From JAFEDN01 sp963818985 (GTDB lineage Bacteria; Pseudomonadota; Gammaproteobacteria; Coxiellales; Coxiellaceae), in contig CAWFUJ010000008.1 in assembly GCA_963818985.1 (NCBI GenBank), positions 124,001 through 188,000 of the forward strand: 64,000 bases of DNA. Reading direction: 5' to 3'. The position numbers and the translations under genes are program-made. Position 1 is the first letter of the stretch, and each line of letters starts with the position of its first letter. Below are positions 7,404-16,349 of this stretch, piece after piece. A model generated the notes under the pieces. It saw nothing but the letters and a program-made list of their open reading frames with translations, did no database searches and had not been told where the DNA came from.

Positions 7404-9149
7404 TCATCGGCCGCGTAAGAAAAATCGATCCAGTTCCGACCAGAAAATTTGTTTCCAGGTAGGACGGCCATGATTACAATGACCGCTATGTGGGGTCTGT
7501 TCCATTTGCCGCAATAAAGCATTCATTTCAGGAATGGACAATGAATGGTTAGCTTGAATTGAACCCCGACAAGCAATATTACCTAAAATTTCATTGATGG
7601 TATTATCAATTCGGCTAGAGGTCGAATGGGTAATCAAATCTGCTAAAACATCGCGAATGATTTGAGCAATGGCGGTGTTTTGCAAAACTATCGGTATTTC
7701 TCGCACCAAAATGTTTTCTGGACCGATCGCTTCAGTCATAATTCCTGCCGCACTAAATTGCGATTGGTTTTTCTCCCAGGTTTGATATTCTTGGCGATTA
7801 AGTTCCAAACTGATTGGCACCAATAAAGGTTGGGTGGCAGGATGCTGGTCTATTTGTTGTTGCTTAATTTTCTCATAATTCAACCGCTCATGGGCTGCAT
7901 GTATATCAATAATTACTAAACCTTGATCATTTTGAGCTAAAATAAATGTGTTTCGAAGCTGAGCTAAAGCGGTTCCCAGTGACAAGGTGTTAGGTTGTGC
8001 GTCAAAAATTTTATAATTTGTTTTTGGTTCCTGAATGGTGAATGTTGAATCTAAAGCCGATTGTGACAAAGGTTTGGGTATAAATTGGGATGGCTTTTTT
8101 TGGTGATATTCTGGTTGATTTTCTATAATCGATTGTTGTGCGAGTGGTGAGCCTGGACGGATCTGCTCTAAGGCTTCATGCACCGTATGGACAACAAATT
8201 GATGGACATCGCGACCATCTCGAAAGCGAACTTCGTGTTTGGTGGGATGAACGTTAACGTCTACACTGGCAGGGTCACAGGTTAAATACAAAACATAAGC
8301 CGGTTGGCGGCCATGAAATAGGACATCTTCATAAGCTTGACGAGCCGCATGAGTCAGCAATTTATCGCGCACAAAACGGCCATTTAGATACCAATACTGC
8401 ATATCATTCTGGCTACGATTAAACTCAGGTAAAGCTAACCAACCATGAAGTTGAAGTGGTCCCGCTTTATATTCTATATAGAGCGCTTGCTCCATAAATG
8501 CACCGCCCAGAATTGTGGCGAGGCGTTGCTCACGTTCGATTTGGGTATCAGCTCTAGTTAAAGAAAGTATTTGTTTTTGGTTATGAGTGAGGCGAAAGGC
8601 GACATTAAAACGACTTAAAGCTAATTTTTGAATTACTGATTCAATCTGCTCAAATTCAGTTTTAGGCTGACGCAAAAATTTTCGTCGCGCCGGGGTATTA
8701 TAAAATAAATCGTTGACCTCAATCGTGGTACCAAAAGGATGTGCTATTGGCTCTGGGGTTTGCTCATCTATTCCACTATATGCACACCATGCTGTGTCTG
8801 CCTGGCGCTGGCGAGACATTAATTTTAAACGTGATACTGCGCCAATACTTGCTAAAGCTTCACCACGAAAGCCAAGGCTATTCACACATTCTAAATCGCT
8901 TAATTGGGAGATTTTACTAGTCGCATGTCGAGCTAATGCTAATAATAAATCATCTTTAAATATCCCATCGCCGTCATCACGAACACGAATTAATTGATGG
9001 CCTCCTTGTTTAATATCTATAATCAATTGCTGCGCATGAGCATCTAAACTATTTTCAATTAATTCTTTGACGACTGCGGCGGGACGTTCTATCACCTCAC
9101 CCGCAGCAATTTGATTAGCTAACAACTGATTCAAAATTTTAATACGCAT
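7404..9149 (-). CDS. mutL: DNA mismatch repair protein MutL
   Basis: GHKL ATPase that links MutS mismatch recognition to downstream nicking and excision. 581 residues. N-terminal ATPase motifs: ANQIAAGEVIERPAAVVKEL with the catalytic Glu and ENSLDA Asn, the DDGDGI Bergerat motif, TSK and GFRGEAL. The C-terminal dimerisation domain ends normally. I took the ATG at 9149 (MRIKILNQLLANQIAAG), where the family begins. A GTG five codons earlier (9164) is in frame and nearer an AGGGTGA, so a start there is possible. It starts about 35 bp after the end of amiB, the usual amiB-mutL order. The canonical C-terminal metal motif DQHAxxE of endonuclease-type MutL is not obvious; DIHAAHERLNYE is present instead at the equivalent place. 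Confidence 0.97.
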   Translation of the reverse strand: MRIKILNQLLANQIAAGEVIERPAAVVKELIENSLDAHAQQLIIDIKQGGHQLIRVRDDGDGIFKDDLLLALARHATSKISQLSDLECVNSLGFRGEALASIGAVSRLKLMSRQRQADTAWCAYSGIDEQTPEPIAHPFGTTIEVNDLFYNTPARRKFLRQPKTEFEQIESVIQKLALSRFNVAFRLTHNQKQILSLTRADTQIEREQRLATILGGAFMEQALYIEYKAGPLQLHGWLALPEFNRSQNDMQYWYLNGRFVRDKLLTHAARQAYEDVLFHGRQPAYVLYLTCDPASVDVNVHPTKHEVRFRDGRDVHQFVVHTVHEALEQIRPGSPLAQQSIIENQPEYHQKKPSQFIPKPLSQSALDSTFTIQEPKTNYKIFDAQPNTLSLGTALAQLRNTFILAQNDQGLVIIDIHAAHERLNYEKIKQQQIDQHPATQPLLVPISLELNRQEYQTWEKNQSQFSAAGIMTEAIGPENILVREIPIVLQNTAIAQIIRDVLADLITHSTSSRIDNTINEILGNIACRGSIQANHSLSIPEMNALLRQMEQTPHSGHCNHGRPTWKQIFWSELDRFFLRGR

Positions 9150-9183
9150 TGTGTCGTAATTCACTCACCCTGTGGATAGAAAC

Positions 9184-10389
9184 TTACGCGTTTTCGCGGA
9201 TATTACGTTTTTTTTGTGGATATTTATAACGACTGTCCTGAGAGGCCAACCATGTCCCAGGAGGTGGCCGCTGGATAAAATATTGCTTTATTCCTAACAT
9301 CATCGCCTTAGCTAGGCTCAGCTGATAGGTTTGATTACTTAATTTATCTTCTTCTCGGCTATTAGAAATAAAGCCTGTCTCGACTAACAAAGAGGGAATA
9401 TCTGGGGATTTTAATACCACAAATGCGGCTTGCTCCATTCGAGGATGATGCAGATGTGCGAAGGATTGGATGTTATCTAGTAAATTTTTACCAATCATTA
9501 GACTGGCTTGAATAGTTGCATTTTGGGATAGATTAATCAATACCGAACGTAAGAGATTCTCTTTGTCAGGTAAACCCACCCCACCCATTAATTCAGATTG
9601 GTTTTCTTTAGCCGCTAACCAACGTGCAGCCTCGCTAGTTGCGCCCCGGTTAGATAAAGCAAAAACAGAAACCCCATGAGCCGTATGATTAGAATAAGCA
9701 TCTGCATGGATAGCAATAAACATATCCGCTTTATTTTTTCTGGCAAAATCAAGGCGTTCACGCAAAGTGAGATAGTAATCCCCGTTGCGGGTTAGCAATG
9801 CTTTAAAGCCAGGTTGTTGATTGATCTGTGCTTGCAAAGTGTGGGCAATATTTAGCACCACATCTTTTTCCTTAATTTTTTGATACCCAATTGCTCCAGG
9901 ATCTTTACCGCCGTGTCCGGGATCGATCACCACCACGATGGGTCGTAAATTTTCAACTGCTGGGATAGTCACAGAACTTATTTTTAAGTCCGAGACAGTT
10001 TGGCTTTCAGTTTTTAAAACAAAAGTAGTACTGTTAAGTTGTTTGACTTGTACGACTTGTTTTAAATCCAATACGATTCGCATTTGATGTCCAGGTTGGA
10101 TAGCGCTTCGAATTTTATCAACCGGAGAAGATGCCATCATTTTTGAGTTCAACTGATTGTAAAAAGCATTGACGTCATTCATTTCAATCACTAAACGGTT
10201 AGGATTTTTCAGTAAAAAATAATGAATTTGCACAGGGGCAGTCGTATTAAAATTCAAATTCCAACTACGATTTTGTGGAGAGTAAGATAAATTATTCAAA
10301 GCAACGGATTGTGCAAATGATAACAAGGGCGAACTTAAGATGAATAACATCATAAATTGCCAGAGGAATTTAACAGGACGGCGAATCAT
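9184..10389 (-). CDS. amiB: N-acetylmuramoyl-L-alanine amidase (AmiB/AmiC type)
   Basis: Periplasmic zinc amidase that cleaves the amide between MurNAc and L-Ala during cell separation. 401 residues. Signal peptide MIRRPVKFLWQFMMLFILSS...SFAQS, then an AMIN domain (about 30-130), then Amidase_3 from about 150 (VVIDPGHGGKDPGAIG with the first zinc His, KEKDVVLNIA, IHADAY, and the C-terminal SLLVETGFISN with the catalytic Glu). No LysM repeat follows, only a short basic tail. The ATG at 10389 has no clear ribosome-binding site of its own; it overlaps, as ATGA, the stop of a 12-codon ORF that does have one, which suggests translational coupling. Part of the nnr-tsaE-amiB-mutL series. Confidence 0.95.
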   Translation of the reverse strand: MIRRPVKFLWQFMMLFILSSPLLSFAQSVALNNLSYSPQNRSWNLNFNTTAPVQIHYFLLKNPNRLVIEMNDVNAFYNQLNSKMMASSPVDKIRSAIQPGHQMRIVLDLKQVVQVKQLNSTTFVLKTESQTVSDLKISSVTIPAVENLRPIVVVIDPGHGGKDPGAIGYQKIKEKDVVLNIAHTLQAQINQQPGFKALLTRNGDYYLTLRERLDFARKNKADMFIAIHADAYSNHTAHGVSVFALSNRGATSEAARWLAAKENQSELMGGVGLPDKENLLRSVLINLSQNATIQASLMIGKNLLDNIQSFAHLHHPRMEQAAFVVLKSPDIPSLLVETGFISNSREEDKLSNQTYQLSLAKAMMLGIKQYFIQRPPPGTWLASQDSRYKYPQKKRNIRENA

Positions 10390-10424
10390 GTATTAGCTCG
10401 CTTTGTCGATGGAATGATCTGCAT
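10386..10424 (-). CDS. Putative 12-aa leader peptide upstream of amiB
   Basis: Reading on the minus strand, AGGAGGT (complement of 10431-10437) is followed after six bases by an ATG at 10424 and the ORF MQIIPSTKRANT. Its TGA (10386-10388) overlaps the amiB ATG (10387-10389) in another frame as ATGA. The Shine-Dalgarno is one of the strongest in the window, while amiB lacks one. I infer a coupling ORF that hands ribosomes to amiB. No amino acid run suggests attenuation. The peptide may have no function of its own. Confidence 0.5.
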   Translation of the reverse strand: MQIIPSTKRANT

Positions 10425-10451
10425 GTTTTTACCTCCTGAGCCAAAATTAAA

Positions 10452-10871
10452 TCATATGCTTATAATAATGCGCCCTAACCCATTGGCTGGAATTTCTATG
10501 TTGCAAGAAATTGTTGGCTTTGGCAAGATTTTTTCGGCTTTTTCTGGCCATTCAATTAAAGAAATCGCATTGGTGACAAGATAATCTTCAAATCCAATAT
10601 CTAATAATTCTTGGCGATTGTTAATACGATATAGATCGAAATGAAAAACTTGCCAATTATTTTTTACTTGGTAAGTCTCAACCAGCGTATAAGTTGGACT
10701 TTTTACCGTTCCACGATAACCCAAACCTCTTAAAAAACCGCGCACTAATGTAGTTTTCCCCGCACCCAATTGTCCTCGCAAGAAAATAATATCTCCCGGA
10801 GATGAGTTTTTCGCCAATTTTTCACCCCAATCCATCATCGCCGTTTCATCAGCAATAAAATATGTTTTCAT
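10452..10871 (-). CDS. tsaE: tRNA threonylcarbamoyladenosine biosynthesis ATPase TsaE
   Basis: ATPase partner of TsaB-TsaD in formation of t6A37 on ANN-decoding tRNAs. 139 residues, slightly short but complete. The Walker A GQLGAGKTTLVRGFLRGLG is at about 33-51, followed by KSPTYTLVETY and HFDLYR (Walker B region), and LIEWPEKAE, all TsaE signatures. It lies between nnr and amiB in the common gammaproteobacterial order, with 55 bp to nnr upstream, where a family D hairpin sits, and 62 bp to amiB downstream, where the leader ORF sits. Confidence 0.96.
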   Translation of the reverse strand: MKTYFIADETAMMDWGEKLAKNSSPGDIIFLRGQLGAGKTTLVRGFLRGLGYRGTVKSPTYTLVETYQVKNNWQVFHFDLYRINNRQELLDIGFEDYLVTNAISLIEWPEKAEKILPKPTISCNIEIPANGLGRIIISI

Positions 10872-10897
10872 AAATGGACACCACTTTCCACGACTAT

Positions 10898-10923
10898 TCC
10901 CCTCTCCCTGCTGGAAGAGGGGA
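10898..10923. repeat. Family D hairpin between nnr and tsaE
   Basis: CCCCTCTCC...GGAAGAGGGG around TGCT; an imperfect member of the CCCTCTCCC hairpin family, located just before the nnr stop on the minus-strand transcript toward tsaE. It would form in the nnr-tsaE mRNA. Confidence 0.6.
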
Positions 10924-10926
10924 AAC

Positions 10927-12393
10927 TCAGGGATTAACTAGGTAACGTAAATAGGGTAGTAAATCGGTGGCTAATAATCCTCGTTCTCCGCCGCTGGCTG
11001 CGGCTAAATCTGCAGCCGACGAGTGAATAAAAACACCGGCATAAGCCGCTGCTGTCAATGATAATTTTTGGGCTAATAATCCACCCAAAATACCGCTTAA
11101 GACATCACCCATGCCGCCGCTAGCCATACCAGGATTTCCAGCAGGACACACCACGGGATAAGTGTCTTTGCTGGCTATGATGGTACCAGGCCCTTTTAAT
11201 ACAATCACCCCACCGTAGCTCTGTTGTAGTTTTTTAGCAATCAAGAACCTATCGGCCTGTACTTCAGTTATTTGACAAGATAACAAACGGCTAGCCTCCC
11301 CCGGGTGCGGAGTTAAAATCCAATGGCCTTGGATTGGGGATGATTTCTCAGCCAGTAAATTCAATCCATCCGCATCGATAATTTTTGGCAAATTGACAGC
11401 TAATATTTTATTGATTAATGATCTAGACCATTCGCTTTTGCCAAGACCTGGCCCTACTACTAAAACTGTTGCTCGGGCAAGTAAGGGTTCTAAGTCTTCA
11501 GCATTTGCAATTTGATGACACATTAACTCTGGACATGAACCGCTGACGATGGTCACATGCTCCGGGCGTGTTGCAACCGTGACTAAACCTGCCCCAACTC
11601 GCATAGCTGCTTCGGCTGCCATGCGCACTGCGCCACCCATACCATAGTCTCCTCCGATTACCAAAACATGGCCATAATCATTTTTAGAAGTATTGCGTTG
11701 TCGCTTAGGTAACAGCGGCTTGATTTCGCCGCTTTCTAATAGTTTTGCTGAAGGAGTTAATGATTGAAAATCACTGGGGGAAATATTTAATGGCGCTTGG
11801 ATTATCTTACCACAAAATGCCGGGGCTTGATTAGTGAATAAACCTTGTTTTAGGCCTATAAAAGTCACGGTTACTCCAGCTCGTATCGCACAACCTAACA
11901 TGCCGCCGGTATCTACATCAATCCCGGAAGGAACGTCGAGCGCCAATACGGGCAATTTACTGGCATTGATGGCCTGAATAATTTCAGAAAAAGGCTCTTG
12001 AACCTCACCTTTGAGCCCGCTACCAAAAATAGCATCAACGATCACATCAACAAAAGAAAAGTTGGCAACAGATTTTTCAATGGTCAGACCGGCATCCTGA
12101 GCTATTTGTGCTGCTTGTTGCGAAGAGCCAGGCAAAGTTGGGATGGGGGCTAATGCATATACTCTAACTTCTAAGTGGTGCTGATGAGCTAAACGAGCCA
12201 AAATAAACCCATCGCCAGCATTTTTGCCCTTGCCACAAAAAACCGCAATTTTACGAGCAGCTGGCCAATGCTTTTGAAGTTGTATAAACGCCGCATGCCC
12301 CGCAGCTTCCATTAATTGCATTTCAGTTTGAATATTGTCTTGAATTAAATGATTTTCAAATTGACGTATTTGCAAGTTACTATAAAGAAACAT
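10927..12393 (-). CDS. nnr: Bifunctional NAD(P)H-hydrate epimerase / ADP-dependent dehydratase
   Basis: Repairs hydrated NADH/NADPH: the N-terminal YjeF_N domain epimerises and the C-terminal ribokinase-like domain dehydrates the S form with ADP. 488 residues. N-domain: CGKGKNAGDGFILARLA (about 53-69), DAIFGSGLKGEV, VLALDVPSGIDVDTG. C-domain from about 225: GHVLVIGGDYGMGGAVRMAA, VVGPGLGKS, DADGLNLL, LTPHPGEASRL, and the catalytic NPGMASGGMGDVLSGILGG. Both halves look intact. It heads the nnr-tsaE-amiB-mutL series. A family A palindrome (12462-12587) separates it from rnr upstream, so the promoter is either within that 200-bp gap or upstream of rnr. Confidence 0.96.
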   Translation of the reverse strand: MFLYSNLQIRQFENHLIQDNIQTEMQLMEAAGHAAFIQLQKHWPAARKIAVFCGKGKNAGDGFILARLAHQHHLEVRVYALAPIPTLPGSSQQAAQIAQDAGLTIEKSVANFSFVDVIVDAIFGSGLKGEVQEPFSEIIQAINASKLPVLALDVPSGIDVDTGGMLGCAIRAGVTVTFIGLKQGLFTNQAPAFCGKIIQAPLNISPSDFQSLTPSAKLLESGEIKPLLPKRQRNTSKNDYGHVLVIGGDYGMGGAVRMAAEAAMRVGAGLVTVATRPEHVTIVSGSCPELMCHQIANAEDLEPLLARATVLVVGPGLGKSEWSRSLINKILAVNLPKIIDADGLNLLAEKSSPIQGHWILTPHPGEASRLLSCQITEVQADRFLIAKKLQQSYGGVIVLKGPGTIIASKDTYPVVCPAGNPGMASGGMGDVLSGILGGLLAQKLSLTAAAYAGVFIHSSAADLAAASGGERGLLATDLLPYLRYLVNP

Positions 12394-12461
12394 CAGTAAT
12401 TTCCGCTAAATTTTAACTATTAAATTTAATAAAATAAATCACCCTATAAAAGAAAACACCC

Positions 12462-12587
12462 TACGCCATGGGGAGATCGCAAGGGGGAGCTGCGCGAAGC
12501 GCTCCCCTTCATTCCGAGCAATCGGCTTTGCCGATGCGCAGGATAAAAACAGGAAGCAATTCTCGCTGTACTCAGCGGGAATTGCTG
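12462..12587. repeat. Family A palindromic element, copy 2
   Basis: Uninterrupted copy of about 126 bp: TACGCCATGG, GATCGCAAGGGGGAGC/GCTCCCC arms, AATCGGCTTTGCCGAT hairpin, GGATAAAAACAGGAAGCAATT and terminal TCTCGCTG...CAGCGGGA. It fills most of the gap between the rnr stop and the nnr start. Small ORFs predicted across it have similar translations in each copy and are repeat artefacts. The region also has a short AT-rich stretch (12394-12455) that may hold the nnr promoter. Confidence 0.85.
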
Positions 12588-12594
12588 AAACATA

Positions 12595-14829
12595 TCATTT
12601 CCGAGATTTTTTTTTGTGTTTAGTTTTTTTATGCCGCCGTGGAAATGGTTTTTGCTTTTCGTTAAAAGGCAATTCAAAATCTATAGTGCGTTTATCAATA
12701 TCGACACGAGCAACTATGACTTCAATTTGATTTCCAAGCTGATAGACATTGCCACTATGACGTCCCCGCAATAAATGATTCGTGGATTCATATTGATAAT
12801 AATCATTGGGCAACGAAGTCACGTGTAATAATCCTTGGATATAAATATCGTTTAATTCGACGAAAACGCCAAATCCTGTGACATCGGTGATAATTCCTGG
12901 AAATTTTTGCCCTTGTTTATTCAGCATGTATTCGCATTTTAACCAATCAACAGCGTCACGCGTTGATAAATCCGCCCGCCTTTCAGTCTGCGAACAATGC
13001 AGCCCCATTTCTGCCATATGTTTTTCAGTATAAATAAAATTTGGCTTGGCTTTTTTATTTAATTCATACTTAATACCTCGATGAACTAATAAATCTGGAT
13101 AGCGCCGAATCGGCGAGGTGAAATGAGTATAGGCATCATAAGCTAAACCAAAATGTCCCGAATTTTCTGGGGAATAAACGGCTTGTCGCAAAGAACGTAG
13201 CAATACGGTTTGTAAGAGATGTGAATCAGGACGTCCTTCTATTCGCTGTATCAACTTGGCATAATCTTTAGCCGTGGGTTTACTACCACCACTCAATCTT
13301 AAGCCAAATGTGCGTAAAAATTCTCGTAATGCCAATAAACGTGCCGGTTCCGGGCCTTCGTGGACCCGATATAAGGTGGTGACTTTATTCATTAAAAAAT
13401 GCGCCGCACAGACATTGGCTAATAACATGGCTTCTTCAATCATTCGATGGGCATCATTGCGTTGCAATGGAATAATCTTATCAATTTTCCCATGTCCCCC
13501 AAAAACAATTTTAGTTTCCGTGGTATCGAACTCCAGTGCGCCACGAGTCTGACGTTGTTTAGCCAATTTTTTATATAAATCGTTGAATTCTTTTAGGTGT
13601 TGAAAAATATTCTGCGGTGCCTGTTTTGGCTCCTGCAGCATATTAGCGACTTGGGTATAGGTTAAACGGGCTTGAGAATGAATAACTGCTTCATAAAATT
13701 TATAATCCAACACCACGCCTTGCGAATCTATATCCATTTCACAGACCACTACCAATCTATCGACGTTGGGTTTGAGTGAGCATAATCCATTGGATAATGA
13801 TTCAGGTAACATTGGTAATACTTTGTTAGGAAAATAAACTGAATTACCCCGGTTTTTTGCTTCAGCATCTAAGGCATTTCCTGGTTGAACATATTGCCCA
13901 ACATCGGCGATGGCCACCCACAGTTTCCAATTGATACGGTTTTTATTAGGTAAACGTTGACAAAATACAGCGTCATCGAAGTCTTTGGCATCTTCGCCAT
14001 CAATCGTGACAAATGGTAAATGCCTTAAATCCGTGCGGTTTTTGATATCCTCTGGAGAGACGGTGGTAGCGAATCTTTGTGCTTCTTGTAGCACAGCTTC
14101 TGGCCAAACAAAGGGTAGATTATGTGATCGTATAGCGAGCTCAACTTCCATTCCTGGTGTCAATTGATCACCTAATACTTCAATCACTTTACCTAACGGT
14201 TGCCGACGCTTCGTAGGCTGGGCAATGATTTCAATCATGACAAATTGACCGTTTTGCGCAAGGCCACGTTGATTTTCTGGGATAATAATGTCTTGAGTAA
14301 TGAGTTTATTATCTGGATCAACAAAGGCGATACCGTCTTCTTCTCTATATTTCCCGACCACTTGATGAGTATTATGTTCGACAATCTCTGCGATCTGCCC
14401 TTCGCGCCTTTTTTTTGAATCCAGGCCTACGACTCGCACTAAAACCCGATCGTCGTTAAATACCGCGTCCATTTCTCGGGCTGGTATAAAAACATCGGCA
14501 CTGCCATCATCAGGAATTAAAAACCCAAAACCATCTCGATGTGCTTGAATTCTTCCTGAGATTAAATCAAGTTTTTGCACCAAAGCATAACTGCCGCGAC
14601 GATTACTGATTAATTGTCCATCACGAACCATGGCTTTCAAACGCCGCCGCAAACCTTCCTGTTCTTCGTCCGAATGAATTTCTAACGCCTGACAAAGCGC
14701 TTGCCACCCTAATGGCTTACCCGCATCAGCCAGGGTTTGCATAATAAATTCACGGCTTGCTACCGGATGTTCATATTCAGCCTTTTCGCGTGCTAAAAAA
14801 GGGTCTTTACTACGTTTACGAGATGCCAA
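12595..14829 (-). CDS. rnr: Ribonuclease R
   Basis: Processive 3'-5' exoribonuclease that degrades structured RNA. 744 residues, somewhat shorter than the E. coli protein. An N-terminal winged-helix-like segment (about 25-85) precedes two cold-shock domains. The RNB catalytic domain has the metal-binding motif TIDGEDAKDFDDAVFC at about 272-287, and an S1 domain (GQKFPGIITDVTGFGVFVEL) comes near the end, then a Lys/Arg-rich tail (RRHKKTKHKKKSRK) as in the family. In many relatives rnr is followed by rlmB; here rlmB is far away at 36.4 kb. The stop lies 8 bp from a family A palindrome. An unrelated lipoprotein gene runs divergently from 14948. Confidence 0.97.
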   Translation of the reverse strand: MASRKRSKDPFLAREKAEYEHPVASREFIMQTLADAGKPLGWQALCQALEIHSDEEQEGLRRRLKAMVRDGQLISNRRGSYALVQKLDLISGRIQAHRDGFGFLIPDDGSADVFIPAREMDAVFNDDRVLVRVVGLDSKKRREGQIAEIVEHNTHQVVGKYREEDGIAFVDPDNKLITQDIIIPENQRGLAQNGQFVMIEIIAQPTKRRQPLGKVIEVLGDQLTPGMEVELAIRSHNLPFVWPEAVLQEAQRFATTVSPEDIKNRTDLRHLPFVTIDGEDAKDFDDAVFCQRLPNKNRINWKLWVAIADVGQYVQPGNALDAEAKNRGNSVYFPNKVLPMLPESLSNGLCSLKPNVDRLVVVCEMDIDSQGVVLDYKFYEAVIHSQARLTYTQVANMLQEPKQAPQNIFQHLKEFNDLYKKLAKQRQTRGALEFDTTETKIVFGGHGKIDKIIPLQRNDAHRMIEEAMLLANVCAAHFLMNKVTTLYRVHEGPEPARLLALREFLRTFGLRLSGGSKPTAKDYAKLIQRIEGRPDSHLLQTVLLRSLRQAVYSPENSGHFGLAYDAYTHFTSPIRRYPDLLVHRGIKYELNKKAKPNFIYTEKHMAEMGLHCSQTERRADLSTRDAVDWLKCEYMLNKQGQKFPGIITDVTGFGVFVELNDIYIQGLLHVTSLPNDYYQYESTNHLLRGRHSGNVYQLGNQIEVIVARVDIDKRTIDFELPFNEKQKPFPRRHKKTKHKKKSRK

Positions 14830-14947
14830 TGTCGGAGTCCTCTAAAATGTGTTAGCTAATTATGCCTTATTTTTTAAGTTTGGACTATGAATATGTAAAA
14901 GATAGTCGCTATAATCAATGCAGATGCTTGAATTTAGGAGTAGTATT

Positions 14948-15196
14948 ATGTGGGCAAGGATTTTTTTATTGAGTCTGGTTGTCATTACTTTAACGGCTTG
15001 TCATTTGAATGAAGAGCCTCCCCCCGCAGATGGTTCTGGAAATCTTTGTCAAATGCTAAGACAACAACTCGAAAAGCAAATTTACAAAGACTACGACCCC
15101 AACACCATGGAGCGGAAAAACCCAGGAGATGAAGCCAGGCAAATTCAAGAATATGAAAACTATCATTGTCCAGAAATTACCGGTCCTTTGGATTAA
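14948..15196 (+). CDS. Small hypothetical lipoprotein
   Basis: 82-residue protein I do not recognise. It begins with a lipoprotein signal MWARIFLLSLVVITLTAC, with a lipobox LTAC at residues 15-18, so it should be lipidated and anchored in an envelope membrane. The mature part is short, polar and proline-containing with two more cysteines (NLCQ and YHCP) that could form a disulfide. I start at the ATG at 14948, not at an ATG 30 bases earlier, because AGGAG (14936-14940) is ideally placed and the signal peptide begins here. A TATAAT (14910-14915) upstream could be the -10 box; no good -35 was seen. It converges on ald with 16 bp between. Confidence 0.7.
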   Translation: MWARIFLLSLVVITLTACHLNEEPPPADGSGNLCQMLRQQLEKQIYKDYDPNTMERKNPGDEARQIQEYENYHCPEITGPLD

Positions 15197-15212
15197 TATC
15201 CGCTTTCCAGAT

Positions 15213-16328
15213 TTATTGCAGTAGATCTAACGTAGTTTGATAATGCTTATTTAGTTCCTTAGCGACGCCAGGATGGGTGATATTTCCTTCATACACGTTA
15301 ACTCCGTTACGCAAATGGATATTTTCTAAGAGCGCTTTGAAATAGCCTTTATTTGCTATTTCTAGGACAAATGGCAGAGTGGCATTATTTAACGCTAGGG
15401 CCGAAGTCCTAGGAACCACTCCGGGCATATTCGTTACACAATAATGGACAATCCCATCCACAACATAAGTGGGATCACTATGCGCAGTTGGACGGCTGGT
15501 TTCAAAGGAGCCCCCTTGATCAATGGCTACATCCACAATGACTGAACCAGGACGCATTTTTTTCACCATTTGCCGGGTCACCAATCGCGGAGCCTGTTCA
15601 CCTGCAATTAATACTGCGCCAATCACTAGATCGGCATCAGTCACATATTTCTCAATATTAGCTGCAGTTGAGTAAACAGTATTTAATCGATTACCAAATT
15701 GAGAATCTAATTCTTGCAAACGTTTTAAAGATTTTTCTAGAACAGTCACCGTGGCTTCTAGGCCAATGGCCATCCGAATAGCATTCGTGCCAACGACTCC
15801 TCCACCCAACACGACTACTTTGGCAGAGTGCACGCCTGGTACACCGCCTAATAAAATACCACTGCCACCTTGAGATTTTTCCAGGCAATGTGCACCAGCT
15901 TGGATAGATAAACGACCGGCAACTTGACTCATCGGTGATAACAAGGGGAGATCGCCGTGTTTACCAGTCACTGTTTCATAAGCAATGGCAATACAACCTG
16001 ATTTCAATAAAGCTTCGGCTTGTTCCGGATCCGGAGCTAAATGCAAGTAGGTAAATAATACTTGCCCTTTACGTAATAAAGGATACTCAGCCGGTTGCGG
16101 CTCTTTTACTTTAACGATGAGTTCGGCTTGGCCATAGACTTCCTCTGGAGTTTTAACTATTTGCGCTCCGGCATCTAAATAATCCTGATCCGTAAAACCA
16201 ATGCCAAAACCCAACCCCATTTGGATAATCACTTGATGACCTTGGGATGTTAATTCACGCACACTCGCGGGAGTTAATCCGACTCGATATTCTTTGTTTT
16301 TAACTTCAGTTGGCACTCCAATAATCAT
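15213..16328 (-). CDS. ald: Alanine dehydrogenase
   Basis: NAD-dependent interconversion of L-alanine with pyruvate and ammonia. 371 residues, the normal length. The N-terminal MIIGVPTEVKNKEYRVGLTP is diagnostic. Substrate-binding Arg15 and Lys in LIVKVKEPQ (about 74) are present, as are the YLHLAPDP His (about 96) and the Rossmann VVVLGGGVVGTNA (about 170-182). Downstream in the same direction come no further genes. Upstream on the same strand and only 21 bp away is etfA's stop, so ald may be co-transcribed with etfBA, joining alanine oxidation to acyl-CoA electron flow. That link is inferred from spacing only. Confidence 0.96.
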   Translation of the reverse strand: MIIGVPTEVKNKEYRVGLTPASVRELTSQGHQVIIQMGLGFGIGFTDQDYLDAGAQIVKTPEEVYGQAELIVKVKEPQPAEYPLLRKGQVLFTYLHLAPDPEQAEALLKSGCIAIAYETVTGKHGDLPLLSPMSQVAGRLSIQAGAHCLEKSQGGSGILLGGVPGVHSAKVVVLGGGVVGTNAIRMAIGLEATVTVLEKSLKRLQELDSQFGNRLNTVYSTAANIEKYVTDADLVIGAVLIAGEQAPRLVTRQMVKKMRPGSVIVDVAIDQGGSFETSRPTAHSDPTYVVDGIVHYCVTNMPGVVPRTSALALNNATLPFVLEIANKGYFKALLENIHLRNGVNVYEGNITHPGVAKELNKHYQTTLDLLQ

Positions 16329-16349
16329 TATATTCTCCGGTTTTTTTAT

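Noticed and set aside
12444..12677. ORF across the nnr-rnr gap, and similar ones at 5018 and 28800
   Set aside because: They translate the family A repeat and overlap rnr, miaA or yajC; shared sequence comes from the repeat.
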